A DNA stretch of 64,000 bases from Aspidapion aeneum (GCA_963576565.1 OY755039.1:131829140-131893139); one strand, 5' to 3'. Shown: positions 1-11,689, numbered from the stretch's first letter. Notes: a model not told the origin generated them from the letters alone. A program made the numbers and translations.

Positions 1-1244
1 ATTCATAGCAAAGTACGACTTGTAAGCAGAATTTTAAGTTGTGACTTAAGTGCAACTAATACAAGTGGTATAAATAGATCGAAAATGCTCCCTGATTGTC
101 ATTGCTACGTTTTCATGCGAATTGAGTTCGATTTAATCTTATTGGAATAAAGCCATAATAACACTATTATTAGAACCGAACCAATACGTGTACTAGAGAC
201 CCAGAGAGAGAGATGTCCCAAAAATTTGGTTCTGTTGTCGCGAAAAACAAATATCAAAATTTGGCAACCCTAGTTAAGTTAGATGCTAGATCAATTTTTA
301 GTTTTTATTGGTAGGCTTTAAGGTAGGGTTGCCAGATCTGTTTTAGGTCAAAACGGAAGTAAAGTTAAAAAAGAAGCAAAAATATGGGACAAAGCAGAAA
401 AAAAACATAAAAATACATATGGAAAGTTTAAGAAAGTTTGTGAGCCACTCATTAATAATGATGTCCGTAATATGCACTTGTACGCAAGCATATGTTAAAA
501 AATAGTTTTATCATTTTTGTGTTGCAGTTGACTTCTTAAAATAAAACAATTCATGTGAGATAAATTGGTAAAAGTTTAAAATTTTGTGCCGTTCGAAAAA
601 TGGGACAAAGGACGTCCCGTTAATACCTTGTCCTCCTTGCTTTTTTATTGTAACAATGACAAAAATTTAACGTTTTAACCTAAGCACATTGTACAACAGC
701 ATTCCCCAAATTATGCTGAATTGATGTACGGTATTTATATATTCAATTAAAATTTGTTTACTGCTTTAATGTAATATTTAATACCAACAATCAATTCAGC
801 GTTGTCAAACTGTTCGAAGTTGCGATGCGATAGAAAGACCTAGTACCACACCTTCTGACACTTTCAATAAAAAACATTTTAATATTTTATGTATCTGTTC
901 CCCAAATGATGACTTTCTAGTCGGACAACTTTCTTAATGAGTAAAATTAACGTTTACTTAAAATTTATTGTAAACCATGTAGGAACTCATAAACCTTACT
1001 GATTCTAATTAGAGTTTGAAATAAAGATTGGAAAATTTAATTGATTTTAATATGTTTTGTGCCCATTTGACCTATCCTTATTGATAATCTGCAATCAAGT
1101 ACAATCTAAATAGAGAAATGATGAAGGCACGTAAACCAAAGGAAAATAGGTAAGGGAGAGAGCTATGAACCTTGGGGAATACGCCCTTTTTATTAGCTTT
1201 CATTATTCAGAATAATGATATCTGTAGGCAAATATTTTAAATAC
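1..1244. other. Non-coding AT-rich stretch
   Basis: I see no supportable gene, RNA gene or clear element boundary. Reading frames on both strands are broken by frequent stops. GGGACAAAG-like motifs near 385 and 602 may be remnants of an old repeat, but I could not pair them into an element. Confidence 0.5.
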
Positions 1245-1822
1245 TATAAGCCTTTTTCCTCGAGGTTGCTAGTCACTGATTTAAGTTACTCGAAATGACG
1301 TCACGGTTACTCGAAGTAACCGCTGTATGACGTCAGAGAGTCAGCTGTGGATGACATTTTCAATTGACTCACGCTCCCTTGTATTCCATAGAAAAAGAAG
1401 GGTGGGTGAAATTAATAGCTGAGCACTATTTTTCAAATAGTTAATTTAATGGGGTTGATAGTTTAATTTCTTGACTTGTACAAGTTGAAAGACCTGTTAT
1501 TAATTCATGTGAACCTAGCTTTAAAAAAGATTACTACGAAAAATTTTAAGAAATAACTTACCAATTAATAATCTGTTATAATCTGCTTCATTTTCTACCA
1601 TTGGCAAACATAATTCGTTGTTAATATATTAATTAAAATCAAACATTTTGAAAAAAAAACGATCTTAACCTCAAAATATTTCAGCAACCACGTCTGCTAG
1701 GCTGGTTACACTGTGTGGTTACTCGTGACGTCATAGTTAGTGTTGCTCAGCGAAGAAAAACAGAAAACGAGTAACCAGGTTACTTGGTAACTTGTAGTTA
1801 CTGCGAGGGAAAAGGCTTTATA
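1245..1822. mobile_element. MITE-like element with imperfect terminal inverted repeats
   Basis: The left end (TATAAGCCTTTTTCCTCG, from 1245) is matched by the reverse complement of the right end (TATAAAGCCTTTTCCCTCG, ending 1822), with small differences. No transposase frame lies inside, so it is probably non-autonomous. The interior near both ends repeats GTTACTCG-like words and carries three copies of the palindrome TGACGTCA, near 1294, 1326 and 1726. The superfamily is not resolved; flanking TA would fit several DNA-transposon types. Confidence 0.55.
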
Positions 1823-2525
1823 TCTTCAAACACATCGCAGAAGCCCCATGTATAAAAATTTCCTTTTTTTGTTACAGGATCCACATTTTCAAAGACGAGG
1901 AAACCTCTACAAATGTAAATACAGCAGATTTTGGGAAGATAGGTATACAGGATAATCCAAGAACTTCTACAGAAACCTCTGGCCTAGTTTGAACTAAAGA
2001 ACCAAAAAGTGTTTGAATTTAATTTGACAAAATGTTATTATTAGTACGACCTACCTACTCTGAAATTAAAATAAAGAACATAAGTCTTTTCCTTACACAT
2101 TGAGCTGTGTCAGGCATCCATTATAAATGTAACCCCCCACGATCCCCATGAGATCCACTATCCCCACAAGATAGTTACATTCATAATGAATACCCCTGTA
2201 CATGTAGCAATGTGTTAATCCTAAATCATTTTTTGTTGTAGTCAGTAAAGACCCACAAGTGGTCATGGTGCATCGAGGTCCACTAGGGCCTGCCACCACT
2301 TAGAATACAATACCTTTGTACATCCAAAAAATTGATGTCTTTTGTTTTATTTAATGGTCATGTCAGTGGAGGTCCCAGACGGGGGGGCATGTTCCTCCCT
2401 TTTTCCTGAGAATTACATAAAAAGTACAAGACACATGTGGTATTACACACCTGAGCAAAAAAATAAGGTTTTATAACTAGATAGATAGGTTCAAAAACAA
2501 CCCCCCCCCCCATGTTTAAAACTCA
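1823..2525. other. Non-coding stretch
   Basis: The 68-codon minus-strand frame at 2093-2299 has no recognisable motif and I do not call it a gene. A short G-run with GTGGAGGTCCCAGACG near 2367 resembles the G-rich ends of CAGTGGCG-type elements, but no partner end was found. Confidence 0.45.
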
Positions 2526-2653
2526 GTTTCCACCTATGTGTGCCCACATTGCTTGAAAAATCTCATTAGGTGACCTTGCATTTAAACAAGTCAATCTATG
2601 TCCCGTTGTGTGATACATTTTTTGAATCAGGGTGGGCACTCATAGGTGGAAAC
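2526..2653. mobile_element. 128-bp MITE, GTTTCCACCTATG inverted repeats
   Basis: The left end GTTTCCACCTATGTGTGCCC and the right end, whose reverse complement is GTTTCCACCTATGAGTGCCC, match over about 22 bp with one mismatch. The spacer is short and has no coding potential. The size and structure fit a MITE; the family is unknown and no clear target-site duplication is visible. Confidence 0.65.
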
Positions 2654-3639
2654 CGGGCCTCACTGCCCCCTCTAGATAATTTTTTAAATAAAAAACTACA
2701 TAAGTTTTATTTATTTCATTTAAAATAACTTATTACAATAATTGATCAAAACATTAAAAGCCATACTAAATATATTGAGAATGACAAAGGCTGACCTGAA
2801 ATCAACCAGGAAAGAAGTCAACTTAAAATTTATCTGGATCATCTCAGCAAATCCTAGGTTCAGTAGGGCAATGAATGATTGTTTTCATTGTTGATATCAT
2901 AAATGCATTGCATAATACACATGTTGTCGGGTGATCTATTTATAAGAATACATGGTGGTTGTGCATTCGTTGTAGTGCCTATCATGTACCCCAATGGTGA
3001 TAAGGAGACCTCATTGGCCTTTAGCAGCTATTGATAACTCATAGAGTTAGTTCAATTGCAATACTTCTTTAGCATTTCTGGTTACTACAAGCAGTGATCT
3101 AAAATTTAAAAAAAACAATGTGAAAAATAACTCAGATTTTATAGTTAAAATTATTTGTTTTGATTCCAATTAATAACTTTTCAACTAGGTTAGACGAGGC
3201 CATAAGTCCATGAATACATCCTTGATCAGAACATAAACTAGGCCTTATTGTAAAAGCGTAAAAATTAGCTATGTGTTTTCTTATATCTTTGTTAATAAAT
3301 ACTAATCTATCACTATCATTTTTAAAGTTTTTTTACCTGAGTTTGTTGATAATATTGTAAAACAAAATAACTTGTTTAAAACTTTTGTTGTTGCTCCTCC
3401 TTAAATGTCAATGACAAGTGACGTCTGTTGCTGACGGTCCAATCGGCCATATAACTTGAACGTCGTGATTTGCTTACCCGCGTGGTTGCTGACACTCTCT
3501 CGTAATTTTTTAGTTGCGGAGAAAAGTCGGTAACACGTTCCCGTAACGGATGAGGTAGAAATTTCAATGTGCTATCTAGAACTATAAGGGAATGGAGACA
3601 CAAAAGTAGTAAGTGGTACGTAGCCGTAACTTAGGCTCA
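2654..3639. other. Non-coding stretch
   Basis: AT-rich sequence with no gene I can support. The 75-codon minus-strand frame at 3376-3603 has no family motif. The last 100 bases may be a very diverged upstream extension of the repeat that begins at about 3640. Confidence 0.4.
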
Positions 3640-4384
3640 CTTTCAAGTAGCTCTCCCCTCTATGAAGGAATAATTTTTGTACGCCATGTTTTTTTTGAAG
3701 GACAGAAAAATTGTTTTTCTTATTTTAGTTTTGAAGCCCATTTTACAGATATAGTTTTTCGTACACAAATTAAATAAAAGCTTTACCAAATATCCATACT
3801 AAAAACCATTTGGTCGGATTATCTGCCAATTATAAAAACATAACCTCAAAAACCACAACGAAAATATTCCATCAGCTACCAGAAAATGGCTAAATTTTGC
3901 AGGCGCGCCTATTTTTTGCAATAAACATAATGCATGTTGCACATAAAAATTTGCATCGCAGTTGAATTTTGACCTCTGCTCGTTAAATCTCGTAATTTTA
4001 GATAACATAGTACATATTACAGACATAACCAAACTAAAAAACTTAGCTTGTTTGTTTACTGTTGTGTTCCATATTGTATTATAATAATTCTACCAAAAAG
4101 AAACGATTATATTATTTGCAACTACATCGCTACTTTTATGCCATTACGGAAAAAACAGCCTCTACGACGTAGTAGATACCTGGCTGCGACGTAGTAGTGT
4201 AGTTGTTACTACAGTGACTTTAAACACTTGGCCTAGTAGTTATAACCAGAAATTGGTTCCCCACTTAGGGAATTAACACGTCGCTGTATGGTATACTGAG
4301 ACGTAGCGGGAATACGTTGCGGTTACCTTTAAGAAATTCTTTCTAGTTGGGGTTTCGTCGTGACAACTTTAAATGTTTGTTGGG
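3640..4384 (+). mobile_element. Truncated copy of the CCCAAC-ended DNA element
   Basis: This region is a direct, diverged copy of 59035-59782. Shared landmarks are ACGCCATGTTTTT, CCATCAGCTACCAGAAAA, AACAGCCTCTACGACGTAG, GGTTCCCCACTTAGGGAATT and the right terminus TTTGTTGGG. The left end with its inverted repeat is missing here, whereas the copy near 58-60 kb keeps both ends. No transposase is visible. The small frame at 3799-4032 lies inside the repeat and is not a gene. Confidence 0.7.
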
Positions 4385-5139
4385 ATAATTGATAAAATTA
4401 TGCGAATATGATTTTTGAAAAGGGTAACTAACAAAATGGTGTCTGACGACCGCCATGTTGATTTCTGTTTAAAAAAATATACAGGGTGTTCGGCACATGA
4501 ACCGTCAACATTTTTTGGGATATTGTTGGGGTCATTTGCTACCTTTTCAACCTTGAAACTTGGGTCCTAAGAGTCAGGGCTAGAGAAATTAATTTTTAAT
4601 TTTTTTTTCTCAAATTATCCAAAATCCCACCTTTAAACCCTCGTAAGCTTTTTATTAATGTATGGAAAAGCACCATTTTTTTTTATAATTCTGTAATCTT
4701 ATGCTTCTTCAACTAATTAATAGATTTGTTAAAATTGATGTACCAAAGGGACATACGAGGTTTTTTAATGAAGAAAATTAGTGGTTTTGTGAAAGAAAAT
4801 CAATTTCAAAATTAAAAATCAAAAAAAGTATCGACAATTGAGAACTTAATTTTCTTTTAAAAACTTCTTTAGTTGATTACCTTTCTAACGGTATGCTACA
4901 CGCATTGATAAAAAAAAAATTCTGCTTTAAAATACGGATATTTCGTCAGAAGGGCGAGACTCGTTCGGAATTGGGAAGAAAAACAATTTGATGTTTATGA
5001 TCGTTTATCTACTTGAACAAAAGTTAAACTTTTAACAATAATGTATTGTGTTCTTTATTTATAAATTTTGTTCGAAACGATCATATAAACATCAAATTGT
5101 TTTTCTTATCTATATGGAATGGTATGGAATAGGTAGGAA
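4385..5139. other. Non-coding repeat-derived stretch
   Basis: ACAGGGTGTTCGGCACATGA starts at about 4481. ACAGGGTGT ends recur in this window (16368, 36627, 61510) and probably mark termini of a dispersed repeat, but I could not pair them. The stretch also holds the hairpin at 4975-5108. Confidence 0.4.
4975..5108. repeat. Hairpin with arms of about 31 bp
   Basis: The arm AAGAAAAACAATTTGATGTT, starting near 4976, recurs in inverted orientation ending near 5108. The two arms match over about 31 bp with small differences, around a loop of about 70 bases. It may be a very short foldback element or MITE. No coding potential. Confidence 0.65.
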
Positions 5140-5811
5140 TACGTAGGAATACGTTAAACATTCGTACCATTGACTGTTTGTATTACCTTTAGTCCCAGAA
5201 ATTAAGCTACAGGGTGATATCGAAATTAGTATTAAAGTTTTGTAAAAATCACATTCATAAAAAGAACATTGTCAGGAGCTTTTGTTTGCAAAAAATAGTT
5301 AGGAATCCGTTAAACAGTCAGACTCTTAACTGGTTGTATTACCTTTAGTCCCAGGAATTAAGCTACTGGGTGATATCGAAATTAGTAATAACATTTTCTA
5401 ACAATTACATTTTTAAAAAACAACATTGTCAGGAGCTTTCGTTTGCAAAAATAGTTATTACCACATTAAACAGTCGTACCATTAACTGTTTGTATTACCT
5501 TTAGTCGCAATAATTGAGCTACAGGGTGATATCGAAATTAGTAGTAAAATTTTCTCAAAATCACATTTTTAAAAAACAATATTGTTAGGTGGTTTTGTTT
5601 GCAAAAAATAGTTAGGAACACGTAAAACAGTAGTACCATTAGCTGCTTGTATTACCTTTAGTCCCAGGAATTGAGCTACAGGGTGATATCGAAATTAGTA
5701 TTGAAATTTTGTAAAAATCACATTTTTAATGAACAACATTTTCAGGAGCTTTCGTTGGCAAAAAATAGCTAGGAACACGTTAAACAGCCGTACAATTAAC
5801 TGTTTGTATTA
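5140..5811 (+). repeat. 156-157-bp satellite array, left part
   Basis: The word ATTACCTTTAGTC recurs at 5182, 5338, 5494 and 5651, and the next expected copy at 5808 is cut after TATTA. The period is therefore 156, 156, 157 and 157 bp. Each unit also contains CAGGGTGATATCGAAATTAG and TTTGCAAAAAATAGTTAGGA. The array resumes at 10894, so it predates the insertion at 5812-10893. This is not a CRISPR array: the units are long, diverged and have no conserved repeat/spacer split. Confidence 0.85.
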
Positions 5812-6621
5812 TAGCCTATCGACAAATCGGCCTAAAAGGGGGTTTCGTGTGCAAGTCGTGCCAACTTTTTTCCGATAAGCCAGGTTTGTTAAGGGCACTC
5901 CATAGATCAGGTTTTGACTTGTTGTCATTCTGGTAAATGCGTTTTTTAAACTTATGGCCCCCAACACTTTTTTTTGCACGATACTTTTTAAAACGATGTA
6001 TCTTTCTTAAAAATAGTCGTAGAGGGTTGCAAAAAATGGCAAATAAATCAGTAAATACCCGCAATAAAATAACTTTCTATTATATTTTTCGAGATTTTGC
6101 TTCCTTTTTTAGAAAACATAAAATAACTGAATTTTTACTTTTTTTTGTATAGCTAGTAAAGTTTAACCTACATTTTTATTAACACCAAAGCAAAATTTAG
6201 AAAAAAGTTTAAATAAAAGTTTTAGAATGAACATTTTTCTTTAATTCGGTGTATAAAAGTCTTATATGAATGTATATTTTATATTTGTTTCAATAAAAAA
6301 ACAATTCGTTGTCACCAAAACGACTACCGAAGGTGTATTACCGTACGCGGACGCCTATAAGGCAGCGCGCGGCTAGTATCTAGTATAAAACAGGTGATTT
6401 CTATTATTATTATTATCGTTGTTTGATGGACATTAATAGGTCACAGACTAACGATTTGGATGTTGCCGGGCAAGTTTTTGGTCCAATTTTTTTTATCCCT
6501 CCTCCTTATATAGTCGTGTTCGAATTTGTAAAAATGTATCTAAGTTGACGCCCTAAAGACACAATGACATAGAAATGGATTAAAAATGCGTAAAATCTAA
6601 TTTAAAAATAAAATTATATTA

Positions 6622-7288
6622 TGTGAAACCACCAGAAACAACTACTCCGAGGGAAAATACCCCTACCGGCATTGAATTATACTAATGGTTTGAGGCTTTC
6701 GTTGGGAACTTGTTAAAACTGTTTGGTTTTCACTTTCTACAACGTCGATCACGAGGATACGAGTGATCCCCGTCTGGATCACGTCCTGATAGTCAGGAAC
6801 AAATGTTCCATGCCATCCACGACCGGACCGGCTTCGACCTTTTGGGCTATCCTCAGGTGAATGTAGGCGATAGCTCCGTGTAGAGCATAAGTTGTGTGAA
6901 ACCACCAGAAACAACTACTCCGAGGGAAAATACCCCTACCGGCATTGAATTATACTGATGGTTTGAGGCTTTCGTTGGGAACTTGTTAAAACTGTTTGGT
7001 TTTCACTTTCTACAACGTCGATCACGAGGATACGAGTGATCCCCGTCTGGAACACCTCCTGATAGTCAGGAACAAATGTTCCATGCCAATCCACGACCGG
7101 AGCGGTTTCGACCTTTTGGGCCATCCTCAGGTGAATGTAGGCGATAGCTCCGTGTAGAGCATAAGTTGTGTGAAACCACCAGAAACAACTACTCCGAGGG
7201 AAAATACCCCTACCGGCATTGAATTATACTGATGGTTTGAGGCTTTCGTTGGGAACTTGTTAAAACTGTTTGGTTTTCACTTTCTACA
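6622..7288 (-). repeat. 273-bp tandem repeat, 2.4 units
   Basis: Units start with TGTGAAACCACCAGAAACAA at 6622, 6895 and 7169, so the period is 273-274 bp; the third unit stops at about 7288. The minus strand carries frames of 62-83 codons (6663-6914 and 6936-7124) sharing DWHGTFVPDYQ and TRILVIDVVES. I do not recognise this sequence. It may be a fragment of a mobile-element protein or a chance frame. The same repeat lies in the opposite orientation at 9904-10201. Confidence 0.8.
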
Positions 7289-7304
7289 CAACAAGTTCCC
7301 AACG

Positions 7305-9903
7305 TAGTAACACCGAGTATCAAAACTTTTTTGCGACATTATCCAAAAACTGTGATAGTATACAGTCTAACTATCCACATGCGGAAATTGTTGTTTTAGG
7401 CGATTTCAACGTCCACAATATACCCTGGCTAAAACACTACAACAAAACAGATAATGAAGGCAGGGAAGCAGAAGCTTTTGCCATAAGTTGTGGTCTAACG
7501 CAGCTTGTCGATGAACCTACCCGTATCTCAGAAAGGGGTGAATTTGCAGCGCTTTTAGACTTGTTCCTAACTACAAATCCTGACTTGTACACAATTCAAG
7601 TAGATCCCCCACTTGGTTCATCCGATCATAAACTTATAAGAACAAAATGCGAAATGTTCATACCGCCAAGCCAACAATCACTTCCTCGTAAAATGTGGCA
7701 CTATAAATCGGCAAAATGGAATGACCTTAAACAGTTTTACCTGGATTTTCCATGGCAAGAGGTTTGCTTTAAAAGAGCTGATCCCACTATTTGCTGTAAT
7801 GAAATAACAAAAGTAATCTTATCTGGAATGAATGCATATATCCCACATACAATAAAACGCAGAGCTAATGCAAAACCTTGGTTCAACAGCCAGTGTCAAA
7901 CGGCTGTACAGAAAAAACACAGAGCATATAACCTTTGGAAACGACAACAAACCGCTCAAAACCACACAGAATTTATAGAAGCCAGAAATAGTTGCAAAAT
8001 TACTATTGACGCCGCCAAAGAAACATACAATCAAAGAATAAAAAACAGGTTGCTGAATTGTCCAAGTAGTTCTAGGTCCTTTTGGTCTCTTGCAAAATCC
8101 GTTGGATCAAACTTCACCAAGTCATCCATACCACCACTTACAGATAAAAATACTCACTTAGCCACAACATCAGAGGAAAAAGCCAATATGCTGGCCAAAA
8201 TCTTTTCCTCCAACTCAAACCTAACAGTGCCAAATGGAAAAACTCCACCGTTCATTGAAAGGGTTTCCCACAGTATGCCAGAGGTACCCTTTTGTCACAG
8301 AGAAATACGAAAATCCCTTAAAAAGTTGGATACAAACAAAGCAATGGGTCCAGATAGCATTCCCGCGATAGTACTCAAAAATTGTGCTAGCGAACTCACC
8401 CCAACTTTCGCAAAATTATTCAATTTATCTTATAGGCAAGGAGTATATCCATCATCATGGAAGTCTGCCGCAGTACAAGCCATTCCAAAGAAAGGAAAAA
8501 AGACAGATCCGTTAAACTATAGACCAATTGCTCTACTTCCGGTGATATCAAAAGTAATGGAAAGAGTTGTGAACAATCACCTAACCAAGTACTTGGAAAA
8601 GTACAAAATTATCCACGACAAGCAATACGGATTTCGAAAATATAGGTCAACTGGCGATTTACTTACATACGTCACTCACTTATGGCAAAAAGCGATTGAG
8701 TTGCGAGGTGAAACAAGAACAATTGCCTTATATATATCTAAAGCATTCGATAAAGTCTGGCATGAAAATCTGCTGAACAAGCTCAAAGCAACGGGATTGT
8801 CGCCGAGACTTTGCACTTGGTTTGAAAGTTACCTTAAGGATAGATCCATTTATGTTGCACTGGATGGCCGGAACTCCAACTCTTACCAAATAAATGCTGG
8901 TGTGCCACAGGGAGCAATCCTTTCGCCAACACTTTTTCTGATTTACATAAATGACCTCATAGATAAAACAGTAAATCCACTCTATTGCTTTGCAGATGAT
9001 GGCAATGTAGTCTCCTCAGTCATACCACCCACATGTCTCTCCGCACGTGAATTCCATTACCTTAGACTAACTGAAATATCACAGATAAATAACGACTTGG
9101 AGATAATAGAGGACTGGGGCAACAAAAACCTTGTACAGTTCAACGCGCAGAAAACCCAAGCAGCCCTGTTTTCAAAAAAGATCAGCACCGGTGAGCCAAA
9201 CATCATGCTATCTGGAAGTGCTGTCGCATTGCAGAGCCAGTTGAACATCTTAGGAGTCACTGCAGAGACCAACATGTCTTGGCACAGTCACGTGGCAGAT
9301 ATAGCTAAAAGGGCGTCCCAAAAGCTTGGGATGCTATTTCGTACAAGACATCTGTATACACCAAGCCAACTGCTGACACTCTAGAAAGCCCAGATTCGAC
9401 CGACTATGGAGTACTGCTCACATATATGGAGTGCGGCACCCAAACATACCTTAATGCTTTTGAACACCGTGCAAAAACGAGCTATCAAGCTGATCAATGA
9501 CCCCGCACTTACCCGTAGCTTGGATAGTCTCGAACATCGAAGAACTGTGGGCGATCTATCTCTCTTCTACAGGTATTATCACGGAAAATGCTCTGAAGAG
9601 TTGGCACGTATGATCCCCCCGGGAGTAGCACCTACTAGGCGAACACGTCAAACAGACGGTAACCATCAATTTATTGTCAAAATAGAGGCACCAAGAACCT
9701 CATTATATCAGAATTCATATCTCTGGAGAACAGCATCGCTGTGGAATAAACTCCCTGCGACAGTTTTCCCTGCAGGTTACAACCTGAACCGTTATAAAAC
9801 CAACACACACCAACATTTTCGCACACTTGCCGCTCCTCGAGCGTGATAGGGATCTCTTTGCGAGTGCGCATACCCGTAAAAAAAAAAAAAAAAAAAAAAA
9901 AAA
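7305..9903 (+). pseudogene. 5'-truncated non-LTR retrotransposon: endonuclease-reverse transcriptase, defective
   Basis: This is a jockey/CR1-like LINE fragment; the clade is not resolved. In full-length relatives the product nicks target DNA and reverse-transcribes its own RNA there. Numbering codons from 7270, the C-terminal half of an APE-type endonuclease comes first (GDFN at 44-47, SSDH at 117-120). The reverse transcriptase follows, with GVPQGAILSP at 544 and FADD at 574-577. Motif A reads LYISKAFDKVWH: the expected catalytic Asp is Tyr at codon 488 (tat). A single in-frame TAG at 9382-9384 splits the frame; the C-terminal domain continues in the same frame to a stop at 9844-9846. A tract of 26 A ends the copy at 9903. 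The apparent start at 7270 lies in flanking repeat DNA, so it is not a real start. AACG at 7301-7304 and around the A-tail end fits a short target duplication. The 5' end, including the rest of the endonuclease, is missing. Confidence 0.92.
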
Positions 9904-10201
9904 CGAAAGCCTCAAACCATCAGTATAATTCAATGCCGGTAATTTTCCCTTAGAGTAGTTGTTTCCGGTGGTTTCACACAACTTATGCTCTACACGGAGC
10001 TATCGCCTACATTCACCTGAGAATGGCCCAAAAGGTCGAAACCGGTCCGGTCGTGGATTGGCATGGAACATTTGTTCCTGACTATCAAGATGTGTTCCAG
10101 ACGGGGATCACTCGTATCCTCGTGATCGACGTTGTAGAAAGTAAAAACCAAACAGTTTTAACAAGTTCCCAATGAAAGCCTCAAACCATCAGTATAATTC
10201 A
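9904..10201 (+). repeat. 273-bp repeat, 1.1 units, inverted relative to 6622-7288
   Basis: CGAAAGCCTCAAACCATCAG follows the A-tail of the non-LTR element directly, and GAAAGCCTCAAACC recurs at 10174, giving a period of about 269 bp. The stretch is the reverse complement of the array left of the retrotransposon. The plus strand carries the same frame with DWHGTFVPDYQ and TRILVIDVVES. An uninterrupted junction (CCCAATGAAAGCC near 10168) shows what the target looked like before the retrotransposon inserted. Confidence 0.8.
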
Positions 10202-10893
10202 ATATTAAAATCGGATAAAAAATTAAAAAGATACACTTTGTTTTTAAATATGCTTTTCCGCCATATTGAATCCGCCATATTTAAAAAAAGCGCGATTATC
10301 ACAATGACAATAAGTCAAAACCTGATCTGCTAGGTATATTAAACAAATTTAAGTTACTTTCAAAAAGTTCTTATGGTTTTCATTAAAAGCATAATTTTTA
10401 AATATACCCCAAAGACCCCTATTTTTTTCCAGTTATTTGGAAATAACTTAAAGACTAATTAACGCATTGGAACATTTGAACCAGATTTGAATAAAGAATC
10501 AAAATAGCTATCTTTTTTATATAAACTTTTTTTTTCTAGCTCCAATAGTTTTATAAATAAAAAAATAAAAAAAATTACCTTTTTTTTTGAATTTTTTAAT
10601 TTTTTTGACAAATATAAAAAAATACATATTTTCTGACCAATACATTTTTAAATACATTACAAAGCAAGTATTTTAAACTTTGTTTCATGAAAATCGGATA
10701 AGAAATAAAAAAGTTACAAGTTTTTTAATGATAGGCCTTACCGCCATTTTGAATCGGCCATATCTTTCAAAAAACGCATTTACCAGAATGACAACAAGTC
10801 AAAACCTGATATATGGGGTGCCCTTAATAAAGTTAGCTTATTGGCAGAAAGTTGGCACGACTTGCACACGTAACTTGATTTGTCCATAGACTA

Positions 10894-11028
10894 TTACCTT
10901 TAGTCCCGGGAATTGAGCTACACATTTTTAAAAAACAACATTGTCAGGAGATTTCGTTTGCAAAAAATAGTTAGGAAACCGTTAAACAGTCTATCCATTA
11001 ACTGTTTGTATCACTTTAGCCCCAAGAA
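10894..11028 (+). repeat. 156-157-bp satellite, continuation after the insertion
   Basis: TTACCTTTAGTCCCGGGAAT resumes the satellite exactly where it broke at 5811. The unit is shortened by about 45 bases, lacking the CAGGGTGATATCG segment, and a last partial unit begins at about 11010. Confidence 0.8.
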
Positions 11029-11550
11029 TCTGAAGGTGTTTGCCTGAGGCAGTTGCCTCATTGCCTCACCTTCACGCCCCTAATAATGTATTTCCGAATC
11101 GATCGATTGATAAGCACACGGGGAGCTATCTTAGGTTCAGCGAGATCGCCCGATTTAGTTTCTCTCGTATTTCGGTAGATGGCGCTTCTTGTTGGGTACA
11201 TGAATTTGTTTTCTCACGAACAATGTAAGGTGAGAGATAAAGCCGTATACCTAATTTATGAAGGGTGTCACATCGACCAGCAGTGTTCTGAGGAGTTCTA
11301 TAAGGACGAAACAGTTAACTGTCAACACTTATTAGGTGTCCATTAGATCTTGGACCCCCGTGAGGTTAAGCTTTCGAGCTACCCACGGAAAAATGCTAGA
11401 GAAACAAAAAACGTTAATTTTTCTTTTTACCCGATTAGCCACGAAAACTTGTTTGAACCTCAATTTACAATTCATTAGGACATACGACATACTTCTATAA
11501 CTAAAACACCTTTTATTAATCGTTTGTTATATCTGCCAACAAGGATTTTT
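11029..11550. other. Non-coding stretch
   Basis: A 62-codon plus-strand frame at 11040-11228 has no recognisable motif and no supporting context. Base composition here is slightly richer in G and C than the surroundings. I see no element ends. Confidence 0.4.
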
Positions 11551-11689
11551 AGCTCACACATATACTATACTATAGTAGTGTGAGCTATGGTGATCCTAAT
11601 TTTTTCGAGAAAAAAAAAGTTGCTCCGATTTCAAAAAAAAATTATATATCTTTTCGTTTCAGATGATTTTGAAACTTTTTTGTTGCGCC

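Larger units (their letters stand above)
5812..10893. mobile_element. 5.08-kb composite TIR element inserted into the satellite (TTA duplication)
   Basis: The left terminus TAGCCTATCGACAAATC (5812-5828) matches the reverse complement of the right terminus, TAGTCTATGGACAAATC (10877-10893), at 15 of 17 positions. Similarity continues inward for about 140 bp, including GTGTGCAAGTCGTGCCAACTT and GTTTTGACTTGTTGTCATTC. The satellite reads into TTA at 5809-5811 and resumes with TTA at 10894-10896, so TTA is a three-base target duplication. Known PIF/Harbinger elements duplicate three bases of the TWA type, which makes that superfamily likely, but no transposase for it is visible. A subterminal segment is repeated directly (about 10207 and 10689, period about 482 bp). 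The interior is filled by later repeats and a non-LTR element. Confidence 0.75.

Noticed and set aside
5140..5811. Possible CRISPR array
   Set aside because: The repeat unit is 156-157 bp and diverges along its whole length, with no constant repeat or unique spacers. The genomic context is also that of an animal.
7270..7304. ATG at 7270 as the start of the retrotransposon protein
   Set aside because: The first codons lie in the flanking 273-bp repeat. The element begins at about 7305, so this start is accidental.
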